Shown piece after piece: positions 1 to 6,291 of a stretch of 7,028 bases of DNA. The stretch is from Balneolales bacterium (GTDB lineage: Bacteria > Bacteroidota > Rhodothermia > Balneolales > Natronogracilivirgulaceae). Below the pieces are notes generated by a model that was given only the letters and a program-made list of their open reading frames with translations, was not told the origin of the DNA and made no database searches. The stretch is from NCBI GenBank assembly GCA_007131535.1, contig SLQI01000357.1, positions 1-7,028 of the forward strand, in the 5' to 3' direction. Position 1 is the first letter of the stretch. Each line of letters starts with the position of its first letter. A program made the position numbers and the translations under genes.

Positions 1-2059
1 ACTCTTCCGCCCGTGACTTCAGGTAAGCCATCGCCAACATAGCCGATTCCTTCTTCACATTACCGAGCTGACCGGTGATGTTTATCTTGCCGTTACCTTT
101 AGCCACACTGGCCTCTATAAAAAGAATATCACCGCCATAGGGTGTCCACGCCAGACCGGTAGAGACGCCCGGAACCGTGGTGCGTTCAGCCACTTCAGAG
201 AAGTATTTGCGTTTACCGAGATATTCATCCACCTCATTTACCCCGACAGATGCCGATTCTATATCGCCGGTTGCAACTTTGGCCGCTACCCCACGGGCAA
301 TGCCGGAGATCTCCCGTTCAAGGCTGCGTACGCCGGACTCCCTGGTATACTCGTCAATGACTTTGGTGATGGCCTTCTGGCTGATTTTGAGCTGATCTTT
401 TTTCAATCCATTCTCCGTAATTGCCTTCGGTACCAGATAGTTTTTGGCAATTTCAGTCTTTTCTTCCAGCGTATATCCGCTGATGTTGATCAGCTCCATC
501 CGGTCCCGAAGCGCGGGCGGGATGGTATCCAGATTGTTGGCCGTGGCAATGAACAACACTTTAGAGAGGTCGTATTCCAGCTCGAGATAGTTATCGTAAA
601 ATGTGTTGTTTTGCTCAGGATCAAGCACCTCAAGCAGTGCTGAGGTCGGATCACCCCGAAAATCCGAGCCCACTTTGTCAATCTCGTCAAGCATCAGCAG
701 CGGATTGCTGGTACCGGCTTTTTTAATACTCTGGATGATCCGCCCCGGAAGCGCGCCAATGTAGGTGCGGCGGTGCCCGCGGATTTCGGCTTCATCCCGC
801 AATCCACCGAGACTAAACCGGTTGAACTCCCGATTCATCGCCCGGGCAATCGACTTACCCAGCGAGGTCTTGCCCACACCCGGCGGGCCGTGGAAACAGA
901 GGATCGGCGCCTTCATATCCTTTTTCAGCTTCAGGACGGCGAGGTACTCAATTATCCGCTTTTTGACTTTTTCCAATCCGTAGTGATCTTCATCGAGAAT
1001 CTTCCGGGCGTTTTTCAGATCCAGCTTATCCTCGGAATACTTGTTCCAGGGCAGATCCAGCAGCCACTCCACATAATTGTGGATGATGCCGTAGTTGGGC
1101 GCGCTGGTCGGTGTGCGTTCAAGGCGCTGCAGCTCTTTTTCCAATACCGGCTTCACATGATCCGGAAGCTCGGCCTGCTTTTCCTCAGCTCTTTTCTGCA
1201 GCTTTTTGACCTCCTCCTGTTCGCTGTCTTCACCAAGCGCTTCCTGGATCGCCTTAAGTTGCTGGCGCAGGTAAAAATCCCGCTGCTGCTGGTCAATTTC
1301 GGTTTTGACCTTAGACTGAATTTCTTCGCTGAGGTTCAGCACCTGCAGCTCTTTGCGTAAATATTCCATGACCTTCTCCATTTTTTCGGAGAAGACCTTC
1401 ATCTCAAGCAATTTCTGTTTTTCCTCCAGGGAAATATTCAGATTAGAGCTGATGAAGTTGAGCAGAAAATTCGGGCTGGTGATGTTGTTAATGGCAACTC
1501 CGGCTTCCGATGGAATATTCGGCGACTGATCCACAATCTGAGAAGCGGTCTCTTTTACGGAACGTAGCGCCGCATCCAGCTCCACGCCGGACATATCCTG
1601 CTGGTATTCGTAGTGCTTGACTTTAGCCCGGAAAAAAGGATCCTGCCGGGTGAACTCCTCTATCTCAAATACACTTTTTCCCTGGATCACGATGCTTTTG
1701 CTGCCATCCGGCATCTTGATGAGTTTGAGGATACGCGCAACCGTACCGACTTTGTAGAGATCATCGGTTTGCGGGTCTTCCTGATCTTTCTTCTTCTGAG
1801 AGACGATACCGATGGTTTTGTCGCTTTCATAGGCCTGCTTTACCAGGTTCAAAGAACGATCACGCCCTACAGTTATCGGGATCACCACACCCGGAAACAG
1901 TACGGTATTTTTCAGCGGGAGGATCGGCAGATCCTCGGGAATTTCCGATTCGGTTAGCTTTTTCTCTTCTTCTTCGGATAATAATGGAATGGCCTGTTCA
2001 AAATCTTCAAGTTCATCCCCAGCCATAAAGTGATTCGATAAATGCATTAAATCTTTCAT
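1..2059 (-). CDS. lon: ATP-dependent protease Lon (La), 3'-truncated by window edge
   Basis: Cytosolic AAA+ serine protease that unfolds and degrades damaged and regulatory proteins. The reverse strand is open without a stop for 686 codons from ATG 2059 to the left edge. The LonN substrate-binding domain begins near residue 44 (LPILPLKNTVLFPG), followed by a charged, coiled-coil-prone segment (about 230-345). The ATPase follows: Walker A GPPGVGKT at residues 391-398 (about 866-889), Walker B LLMLDEIDK at 454-462 (674-700), and a sensor-2 stretch ESGVRSLERE at 574-583. The start of the protease domain (TGQLGNVKKES) is present. The catalytic Ser/Lys dyad would lie about 25-30 residues beyond the edge, so activity cannot be judged from the window. 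The frame is unbroken. In-frame ATGs also occur at 2047 and 2026; none has a clear Shine-Dalgarno, and 2059 is the most upstream. It diverges from pyrC. Confidence 0.97.
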   Translation of the reverse strand, partial: MKDLMHLSNHFMAGDELEDFEQAIPLLSEEEEKKLTESEIPEDLPILPLKNTVLFPGVVIPITVGRDRSLNLVKQAYESDKTIGIVSQKKKDQEDPQTDDLYKVGTVARILKLIKMPDGSKSIVIQGKSVFEIEEFTRQDPFFRAKVKHYEYQQDMSGVELDAALRSVKETASQIVDQSPNIPSEAGVAINNITSPNFLLNFISSNLNISLEEKQKLLEMKVFSEKMEKVMEYLRKELQVLNLSEEIQSKVKTEIDQQQRDFYLRQQLKAIQEALGEDSEQEEVKKLQKRAEEKQAELPDHVKPVLEKELQRLERTPTSAPNYGIIHNYVEWLLDLPWNKYSEDKLDLKNARKILDEDHYGLEKVKKRIIEYLAVLKLKKDMKAPILCFHGPPGVGKTSLGKSIARAMNREFNRFSLGGLRDEAEIRGHRRTYIGALPGRIIQSIKKAGTSNPLLMLDEIDKVGSDFRGDPTSALLEVLDPEQNNTFYDNYLELEYDLSKVLFIATANNLDTIPPALRDRMELINISGYTLEEKTEIAKNYLVPKAITENGLKKDQLKISQKAITKVIDEYTRESGVRSLEREISGIARGVAAKVATGDIESASVGVNEVDEYLGKRKYFSEVAERTTVPGVSTGLAWTPYGGDILFIEASVAKGNGKINITGQLGNVKKESAMLAMAYLKSRAEE

Positions 2060-2703
2060 ATCTAATTGATTAAACTCTGATTGTTCTTCTGCCGCTCCGG
2101 TTAAATTTTGGGGCTAATGCGCTTATCCGAAAACTCACCCGGCCCGACAGATTTTTTATTCCGATAGGGGATGACAAATCACAGGCCATAAGCAGATTAA
2201 CTAACAGATCGTCAGGCATTCCTGCTGAATTGGCATATTTTTTCGTTTCCTGTTTGATTTCATGACAAAACTGCAATCGACAGTTCCGTGGTACTAAAGC
2301 CGATAAAACGTATGGGTATCTGCATCGCGATCACCGGGGACAGATTGGATTTAATCACATCTATTATGTACCACAAGCACTTTATAATTAAAAATTTAAG
2401 ATTAAAAATTAAAGAGCCATTATATCTGGCCTAATAGTCGATGCCAAGAATTTTCAATCTTTAAGCTTCAATTTTTAATTTTCAATTGAAATTAATCACC
2501 TGCCATCTGTTTCTTCATCAAGGCGAGCCAGGTTTAAAATCCCCGGCTCTGATAAGTTTTTTTAAAGCTCATTCCGCCCTATATTTTGCCGAATTAATGA
2601 TGCTCATTTATTAAACTTGAGTCTACCCTCACTGCGATGAGTTTAGTTTATCGTAATATTTAAGGGTGAACATAGTCCCGGAAAATTAGTTTAGCAATCA
2701 CCT
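2060..2703. other. lon-pyrC divergent intergenic region, no convincing gene
   Basis: This 644-bp gap lies between two divergently transcribed genes and must carry both promoters. I could not identify either with confidence: there is no good TTTG/TAnnTTTG pair, no clear sigma-70 pair and no CIRCE-like inverted repeat. It contains an AT-rich repeat cluster at 2387-2479. There is also a weak dyad GAGCC/GGCTC (2525-2529 and 2545-2549) followed by a T run; it could be a terminator-like relic, but no plus-strand gene precedes it. A reverse-strand reading frame at 2070-2276 starts with TTG, matches no family I recognise and is discussed as a finding only. Confidence 0.6.
2387..2479. repeat. AT-rich tandem plus inverted repeat
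   Basis: Two adjacent 14-bp units, attaaaaatttaag (2387-2400) and attaaaaattaaag (2401-2414), differ at one base. A near-perfect inverted copy, cttcaatttttaat (2466-2479, 13 of 14 matching), follows after about 50 bp, and the palindromic ttcaattgaa lies just beyond it (2481-2490). The sequence is low in complexity, so part of the similarity is expected from composition. Similar AATTAAAAATT-type phrases are, from memory, common between genes in Bacteroidota-like genomes. It could affect promoter DNA bending or be a decayed dispersed element. Confidence 0.55.
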
Positions 2704-3987
2704 ATGGCTGAAACCTATCTGCTCAAAAACCTGAAACCTGCGGGTCCCGGAACGGAAAAGCTGCCGGATACCATCGATATTCTAATCACCGATGGAACCA
2801 TCACCCGCATCGCTGAATCTATTGATCAACAGGCTTCGCATTCCAAAGATTTCAACGGCGCGTATGTTTCAGCCGGATGGATGGATATGCATGTTCATTT
2901 CCGTGAGCCGGGATTTGAACACAAAGAAACCATTGAGACGGGAAGTAAAGCGGCCGCGTTCGGGGGATTTACCGATGTTGCCTGTATGCCGAATACGAGC
3001 CCGGCCGTTTCCAGCCGGGATGTCGTAGAGTACATAAGGAAAAAAGGAGAAATGCAGCCGGTACACGTCCACCCGATCGGGTGCGTCTCTATTGATCGCA
3101 AAGGCAAACAGCTGGCCGAAATGGCCGACCTGAAAGAAGGCGGGGCTGTCGCCTTTAGTGATGACGGTGACCCGGTCTATGATTCCCGTCTGATGCGCAT
3201 CGCCCTGGAGTATTCTTCCATGCTGGAAATGCCGATCATCAACCACGAAGAAGATCTGGCGCTGTCGCGACCCGGCCACATGAATGAAGGACGCGTTTCG
3301 GCCCGGCTCGGCTTACAGGGCTCGCCCGGAATTGCCGAGGAAGTAATGATCGCCCGGGATATCATGCTGGCCGAACTGACCGGCGGCCGCATTCACGTCG
3401 CCCACATCAGTACTGCCAAGGGTGTTGACCTGGTTCGATCAGCCAAGAAGAAAGGTATCCGCGTTACCACAGAGGTGTGTCCTCACCATTTCGATCTGAC
3501 CGACGAAGAAATTGAGCGCACCGGTTTTGACACCAACTTCAAAATGCATCCGCCGCTTCGAACTGCGGAGGATGTCGAGGCGATGATTGAGGGACTGCGC
3601 GACGGCTCCATTGATGCCATTTGCACCGATCACGCCCCGCATTCGGTGGATGAAAAAGAAGCTGAATTTATCTACGCTCCGAACGGCATCATCGGACTGG
3701 AAACGGCTTTTGCCATTAGCTGCATGCGGCTGCTTCACCCCGGCCATTTATCTCTTGATGATATGCTTGAGCGGCTGATCACCGCACCGCGTGAAATCAC
3801 CAACCTGACGGTTCCGGATTTCAATGAAGGCAGCGAAGCCCGGTTCACCATTTTCGACCCGGAAGCCGAATGGACCTTTACCGCCGACGAAGTTCGCTCC
3901 CGTTCCCGCAACTCCCCTTACCTGGATCGAAAACTGAAGGGCCGGGCACTTGGAATATTCAATAAAGGCAAACTGGTTCTTAGTTAG
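2704..3987 (+). CDS. pyrC: Dihydroorotase, class I (multifunctional complex type)
   Basis: Zinc amidohydrolase that interconverts N-carbamoyl-L-aspartate and dihydroorotate, the third step of de novo pyrimidine synthesis, in the cytosol. At 427 residues it has the usual class I length. It carries the signature DMHVHFREPG (residues 61-70; metal ligands H63 and H65), FSDDG (151-155; D153, the position that replaces the carboxylated lysine in Aquifex-type enzymes), NHEED (180-184; H181), HVAHIS (231-236; H234), EVCPHH ending at H262, and TDHAPH (308-313; catalytic D309). The C-terminal SRNSP motif near residue 403 is typical. All key residues are present, so the enzyme should be active. No Shine-Dalgarno is visible before ATG 2704. 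It stands alone; other pyrimidine genes are not in view. The name pyrC is used generically for dihydroorotase. Confidence 0.96.
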   Translation: MAETYLLKNLKPAGPGTEKLPDTIDILITDGTITRIAESIDQQASHSKDFNGAYVSAGWMDMHVHFREPGFEHKETIETGSKAAAFGGFTDVACMPNTSPAVSSRDVVEYIRKKGEMQPVHVHPIGCVSIDRKGKQLAEMADLKEGGAVAFSDDGDPVYDSRLMRIALEYSSMLEMPIINHEEDLALSRPGHMNEGRVSARLGLQGSPGIAEEVMIARDIMLAELTGGRIHVAHISTAKGVDLVRSAKKKGIRVTTEVCPHHFDLTDEEIERTGFDTNFKMHPPLRTAEDVEAMIEGLRDGSIDAICTDHAPHSVDEKEAEFIYAPNGIIGLETAFAISCMRLLHPGHLSLDDMLERLITAPREITNLTVPDFNEGSEARFTIFDPEAEWTFTADEVRSRSRNSPYLDRKLKGRALGIFNKGKLVLS

Positions 3988-4079
3988 AGAAGGCTTTCAC
4001 ATAAATCCGTACCCGCCGGCTGTGTCTGATGCCCTTCCCCAACGATATATTAGGCTCGAAGGTTTTTCAATTGGAATAA

Positions 4080-4210
4080 TTGCTCCGGCCTTCAGGCCGG
4101 AGTCAGAAAGCTCTGCAAAAGTACAACAGGGCTTTAGCCCTATGGGTGAAGGGCTAAAGCCCTCGGCAATTGCTTACCTCATTTTATCACCGGCCTGAAG
4201 GCCGGAGCAA
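4080..4210. repeat. REP/BIME-like element with nested perfect inverted repeats
   Basis: The ends are 21-bp perfect inverted repeats: 4080-4100 is the exact reverse complement of 4190-4210. With one mismatch the match extends to about 4075 and 4215. Each arm is itself a hairpin; the left is ctccggcc-ttca-ggccggag (4083-4102) and the right has the stem ccggcc/ggccgg (4190-4205). Nested inside is a second pair: agggctttagccct (4128-4141) and its exact reverse complement agggctaaagccct (4150-4163), each nearly palindromic. This architecture is that of REP/BIME sequences mobilised by RAYT transposases. No transposase is in the window. The element sits 93 bp past the pyrC stop and may also end transcription or protect the mRNA end. 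Confidence 0.85.
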
Positions 4211-4306
4211 CTATTATAGCCTCACCAAACAACACGATATGTTCGGGGTTCTTGCAGCTACCTATTTTTTGTCGGACAACAGTGAAAGTTAATAGAGCAC
4301 CAACCT

Positions 4307-4477
4307 CCTTCCGGAGGAAGGCCTCGTCGGTAGAATAAAACATGACCCCCGATGCCACGCGCCGTCAGGTGCGTTTCGTGATCGACCGTGCCCGACATCC
4401 TTCACAAAATGTTCCTGCCGGAACATGCTGCCGGCTTCCTTCCTTTTGCTACCGACGAGATGTTCCTGACGGAACAT
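4307..4477. repeat. Multi-hairpin dispersed-type element (ATGTTCC / CTCGTCGGTAG modules)
   Basis: Four short hairpins occur in 171 bp: ccttcc-gga-ggaagg (4307-4321), acgcgcc-gtca-ggtgcgt (4357-4374, one G-T pair), atgttcc-tgcc-ggaacat (4409-4426) and atgttcc-tgac-ggaacat (4460-4477). The last two are 17 of 18 identical and start 51 bp apart. The first and last hairpins are each followed by the tag CTCGTCGGTAG, on opposite strands (4323-4333 plus; 4459-4449 minus), so the element is bounded by inverted copies of one module. I recall similar GTTCC..GGAAC + TCGGTAG sequences as widespread dispersed repeats in Bacteroidota-like genomes; this is memory, not a search. It could be a non-autonomous mobile repeat or a structured RNA. 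Confidence 0.75.
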
Positions 4478-4639
4478 ATTGCAACCTGCCGCCCTCAATT
4501 GATTGTTTGCCTGATGGATTTTTTTAACTGCTTTTACGCAAACAGAGTAGATATTTGGTAGTTGTACAACACGCACGACCGTCGGATGCGGACTCGGTTT
4601 TCTACTTCGAACCCTATAAGTAACATTAACTCATAGAAT

Positions 4640-4669
4640 CTGCGCATACCTGCGTCAATCCGCGGCAAA
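4640..4669. repeat. 10-bp-phased CTGCG/CCGCGG repeat, copy 1
   Basis: Three degenerate units recur every 10 bp: ctgcgcatac, ctgcgtcaat, ccgcggcaaa. The last two units (4650-4669) match 5437-5456 at 16 of 20 positions in the same orientation, on the other side of the cupin gene. I recall similar 'CTGCG..AATCCG.GG' phrases as degenerate dispersed repeats in this bacterial group. No function can be assigned. Confidence 0.5.
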
Positions 4670-4695
4670 AACAATCTGTCAAAGGATGACTCAAT

Positions 4696-5259
4696 TTACC
4701 GGCAGTACGTATCGAGCAGCTCGTCCAGTCGGCCGTTTTTTCTGCCACGGGCGGCGAGGAATTTGAGCAGGGGTGTCAGGATTTTAAATATCACTCCGGG
4801 CAGGGACATATCGCTCATTTCGGCAAGCAGAGCATTGTTGGTGAGCCCTTTGACCACTCCTTTGTCATTGGCGTAGCCATCGCGGGCAAGACCGTAAATA
4901 ATGCGCAAGGCATTCTCAAAGCCCTCACTTCCCGGGCGCAGCTCAACCCGGAATACAATGGGTTTGCTTCCCGGATTGTAAAAAGCATGCACCTCACCGG
5001 CCTTCACCGTATGCGACTGACCCGGCTGCAGGATCTTAGTATCATCTTTCCCAAGCTTGAGCCCCAGGTTGCCCTCCTTTGCCGTAAAGGTCTCATCGTG
5101 ATTTTTATGATAATGCAGGGCGTTTTCTCCTTCCGGCATCAGTTTAATATCCAGTACGGTGACTTCTCCGCCGGACTCTTCAGCCGTGGTTTCGAAAGTC
5201 ACTTCGTCTTTGATGGTCGGGTTTACTATAGTCCGGCCTTTGGTATCGGCTGCATCCAT
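4696..5259 (-). CDS. Cupin domain-containing protein, unknown substrate
   Basis: A 187-residue soluble protein with one conserved cupin beta-barrel (about residues 20-110). Motif 1 is visible as HYHKNHDETF, giving metal ligands H49, H51 and E56. Motif 2, PGQSHTVKAGEVHAFYN (79-95), supplies the fourth ligand H91 and the usual Asn 95; alanine 87 replaces the common proline before glycine. The metal site is complete, so a metal-dependent enzyme or small-molecule sensor is possible. Residues about 113-187 form a helical extension (ENALRIIYGLARDG, then a hydrophobic LPGVIFKILTPLLKFL stretch ending in basic residues) that may dimerise or touch the membrane; it is too weak to call a transmembrane helix. 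The only upstream in-frame ATG (5334) is cut off by a TGA, so ATG 5259 is the start. No Shine-Dalgarno is visible. It appears monocistronic. Confidence 0.88.
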   Translation of the reverse strand: MDAADTKGRTIVNPTIKDEVTFETTAEESGGEVTVLDIKLMPEGENALHYHKNHDETFTAKEGNLGLKLGKDDTKILQPGQSHTVKAGEVHAFYNPGSKPIVFRVELRPGSEGFENALRIIYGLARDGYANDKGVVKGLTNNALLAEMSDMSLPGVIFKILTPLLKFLAARGRKNGRLDELLDTYCR

Positions 5260-5426
5260 GTTGTGTTGATTTAGATTGTTGTTGCCGGGATAAGTTGAGC
5301 ATTTTCAGAATAAAAAAGAAGTGCCATGAGCCATATTGCTCTTTGTGCGGGATATTTTGATGGGTGGGGGTTGTGTTAAACTTAAATAAACTGATTCAAC
5401 AGCCGGAGAGTCCGCTTCTATTTTGC

Positions 5427-5456
5427 CTTCGTGTAACTGCGAAAATCCGTGGTAAA
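5427..5456. repeat. 10-bp-phased CTGCG/CCGTGG repeat, copy 2
   Basis: The 20 bp ctgcgaaaatccgtggtaaa (5437-5456) match 4650-4669 at 16 positions, in the same orientation. The preceding 10 bp (5427-5436) carry a weaker unit with the same phase. With copy 1 it flanks the cupin gene as a degenerate direct repeat. Confidence 0.5.
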
Positions 5457-5459
5457 GGA

Positions 5460-5508
5460 GTTGGGGGCTTTATGCGGATATATCTGTGTTGGGGGCAATA
5501 TGCGGACA
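5460..5508. repeat. 28-bp-period direct repeat (GTTGGGGGC..ATGCGGA)
   Basis: The 21-bp segments starting at 5460 and 5488 share gttgggggc and atgcgga and agree at 18 of 21 positions. They are separated by a 7-bp AT-rich linker. Only two copies are visible. This could be a small local duplication or a paired protein-binding site; nothing in the sequence decides between these. Confidence 0.55.
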
Positions 5509-5525
5509 GCCCGATTGCATCGGGC
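5509..5525. other. Short hairpin GCCCGAT-TGC-ATCGGGC
   Basis: A perfect 7-bp stem with a 3-nt loop directly follows the 28-bp repeat and lies about 70 bp beyond the hemerythrin stop codon. There is no T run after it on either strand, so it is not a standard rho-independent terminator. It may mark the 3' end of the hemerythrin transcript or be part of a repeat element. Confidence 0.5.
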
Positions 5526-5596
5526 AGCCCGCTGAGTTAACTGATAAGTTGGAAATTAATTTAAATCAATTATTGTATTCAGCTTCGACAGGTGAG

Positions 5597-5992
5597 TTAT
5601 ATACAAGATTTAATTTTGTTATCCACTTTGCAGATGTGATTGTATAACCATCTGGAACATAGCCGATGCACTTGCAGCAATATGGACATATTAGCTCCAG
5701 TGTTATTGAACTGCTTGTACAGCTTGGTAAAATCTTCATGAAACTGTTTATGGGCTTGTTTGTTTTCCGCTGAACAAGGACAGTTCCGCTTTTCCATTAG
5801 ATCCTCTTCATAATTAAAGTGCTCTTCAACATAGTTTTTCAGAAATTCCATCATGGAAGATAACTCATCAATTCCCCGGCCTTTATTCATGGCATGATGA
5901 AGCTCATTTACCATATTAAACAGCTCTTTATGCTGTTGATCAATCGTACTTATTCCGGTTGCCATTTTGGCTTCATCCCATTCTAACAACAT
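5597..5992 (-). CDS. Bacteriohemerythrin (non-heme diiron oxygen-binding protein)
   Basis: A 131-residue soluble four-helix-bundle protein of the family's usual length that binds O2 at a diiron site. Such proteins are linked to oxygen storage or delivery, sensing and iron handling. The full ligand set is visible: H21 (DQQHKELF), H58 and E62 (EEHFNYEE), H81 and H85 (AHKQFHEDF), and H119 and D124 (NHICKVD). The loop between E62 and H81 is about four residues longer than in the classical HFxxEE...YPxxxxH pattern and carries Cys-Pro-Cys (71-73). Together with C112, C121 and C130 the protein is cysteine-rich. This NCP..NK.AH variant is, as I recall, a known hemerythrin subfamily. Its ATG has the clearest ribosome binding site in the window (6000-6005). 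It diverges from the capA-like gene. Confidence 0.94.
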   Translation of the reverse strand: MLLEWDEAKMATGISTIDQQHKELFNMVNELHHAMNKGRGIDELSSMMEFLKNYVEEHFNYEEDLMEKRNCPCSAENKQAHKQFHEDFTKLYKQFNNTGANMSILLQVHRLCSRWLYNHICKVDNKIKSCI

Positions 5993-6291
5993 AATTTTAT
6001 CCTTTCTTGATTAGTTGACAGGCAAATTTGTGCATCACTTTGATCACAAAATCATCTGATTTCACCCGATTTACGATCACTTGATTTGACCATGCATTTT
6101 TATCAACCAAACCCCGATTGTTTTATTCGGAGAGTTATTATTTATCAGCATGAATTACTAAATAAGAATTTAATATCTAAAAATCCAAATCAATAAATAA
6201 CTTTATAACATCCTTTATTATTAAGCGATAAGCTTAAATGATTTTAAATCCTGTCTGGTTGTCAGAAGAAAGACTTTTCTAAACTGAAAAT
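5993..6291. promoter_or_regulatory. Divergent AT-rich regulatory region with repeated ATCAC/TTGAT half-sites
   Basis: This 299-bp gap must hold the promoters of both the hemerythrin gene (leftward) and the capA-like gene (rightward). The hemerythrin-proximal half carries three ATCAC words (6034-6038, 6043-6047, 6076-6080), the palindrome TGATCA (6041-6046) and a TTGAC...ATCAA dyad with a long spacer (about 6086-6106). These resemble FNR/CRP-family half-sites, but no pair has the standard spacing, so operator status is speculative. The capA-proximal half (about 6120-6240) is very AT-rich without a clear promoter motif. Confidence 0.35.
6000..6005 (-). promoter_or_regulatory. Shine-Dalgarno site of the hemerythrin gene
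   Basis: Read on the minus strand, AAAGGA ends 7 nt before ATG 5992, close to ideal spacing. It supports that start. The other genes in the window lack an equally good site. Confidence 0.6.

Larger units (their letters stand above)
3988..4695. other. Repeat-rich intergenic island between pyrC and cupin gene
   Basis: This 708-bp gap separates two convergent genes and holds no convincing protein gene. It stacks three structured repeats: a REP-like element at 4080-4210, a four-hairpin element at 4307-4477 and a 10-bp-phased repeat at 4640-4669. A reverse-strand reading frame at 4289-4576 consists largely of translated hairpins (MFRQEH occurs twice) and is treated as spurious. No rho-independent terminator with a T run was found for pyrC or for the cupin gene. 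The inverted repeats in this convergent position could serve that role, but this is inference. Confidence 0.7.
5260..5596. other. Non-coding spacer between hemerythrin and cupin genes
   Basis: A 337-bp gap downstream of the hemerythrin gene and upstream of the cupin gene, both on the minus strand. It must contain the cupin promoter unless transcription reads through from the hemerythrin gene. I see no credible reading frame. It holds a second phased repeat (about 5427-5456), a 28-bp-period direct repeat (5460-5508) and a short hairpin (5509-5525). Confidence 0.6.

Noticed and set aside
773..1360. Plus-strand 195-residue reading frame inside lon
   Set aside because: It lies antisense to the Lon coiled-coil/ATPase region, which is unambiguous on the other strand; its composition is that of a complement-strand shadow.
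2525..2560. Rho-independent terminator (GAGCC/GGCTC dyad then T run)
   Set aside because: The stem is only 5 bp with a 15-nt loop and no plus-strand gene ends upstream.
2601..2703. pyrC promoter of the TTTG/TAnnTTTG type
   Set aside because: The best candidates near TAGTTTAT and TAATATTT miss two or more consensus positions or lack a spaced -33 element.
4409..4477. Possible CRISPR array from repeated ATGTTCCTGnCGGAACAT
   Set aside because: There are only two copies, each 18 bp and fully palindromic, with other hairpins in between and no cas genes; this is a REP-like pattern, not CRISPR.
4289..4576. Reverse-strand 95-residue reading frame
   Set aside because: It is the translation of the multi-hairpin repeat: MFRQEH occurs twice because ATGTTCC..GGAACAT is read in the same frame twice. 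There is no family match or start signal. The plus-strand frame 4342-4527 over the same DNA is rejected for the same reason.
5509..5525. Rho-independent terminator for the hemerythrin gene
   Set aside because: The hairpin is perfect but short, lies about 70 bp past the stop and is not followed by a T run on the minus strand.
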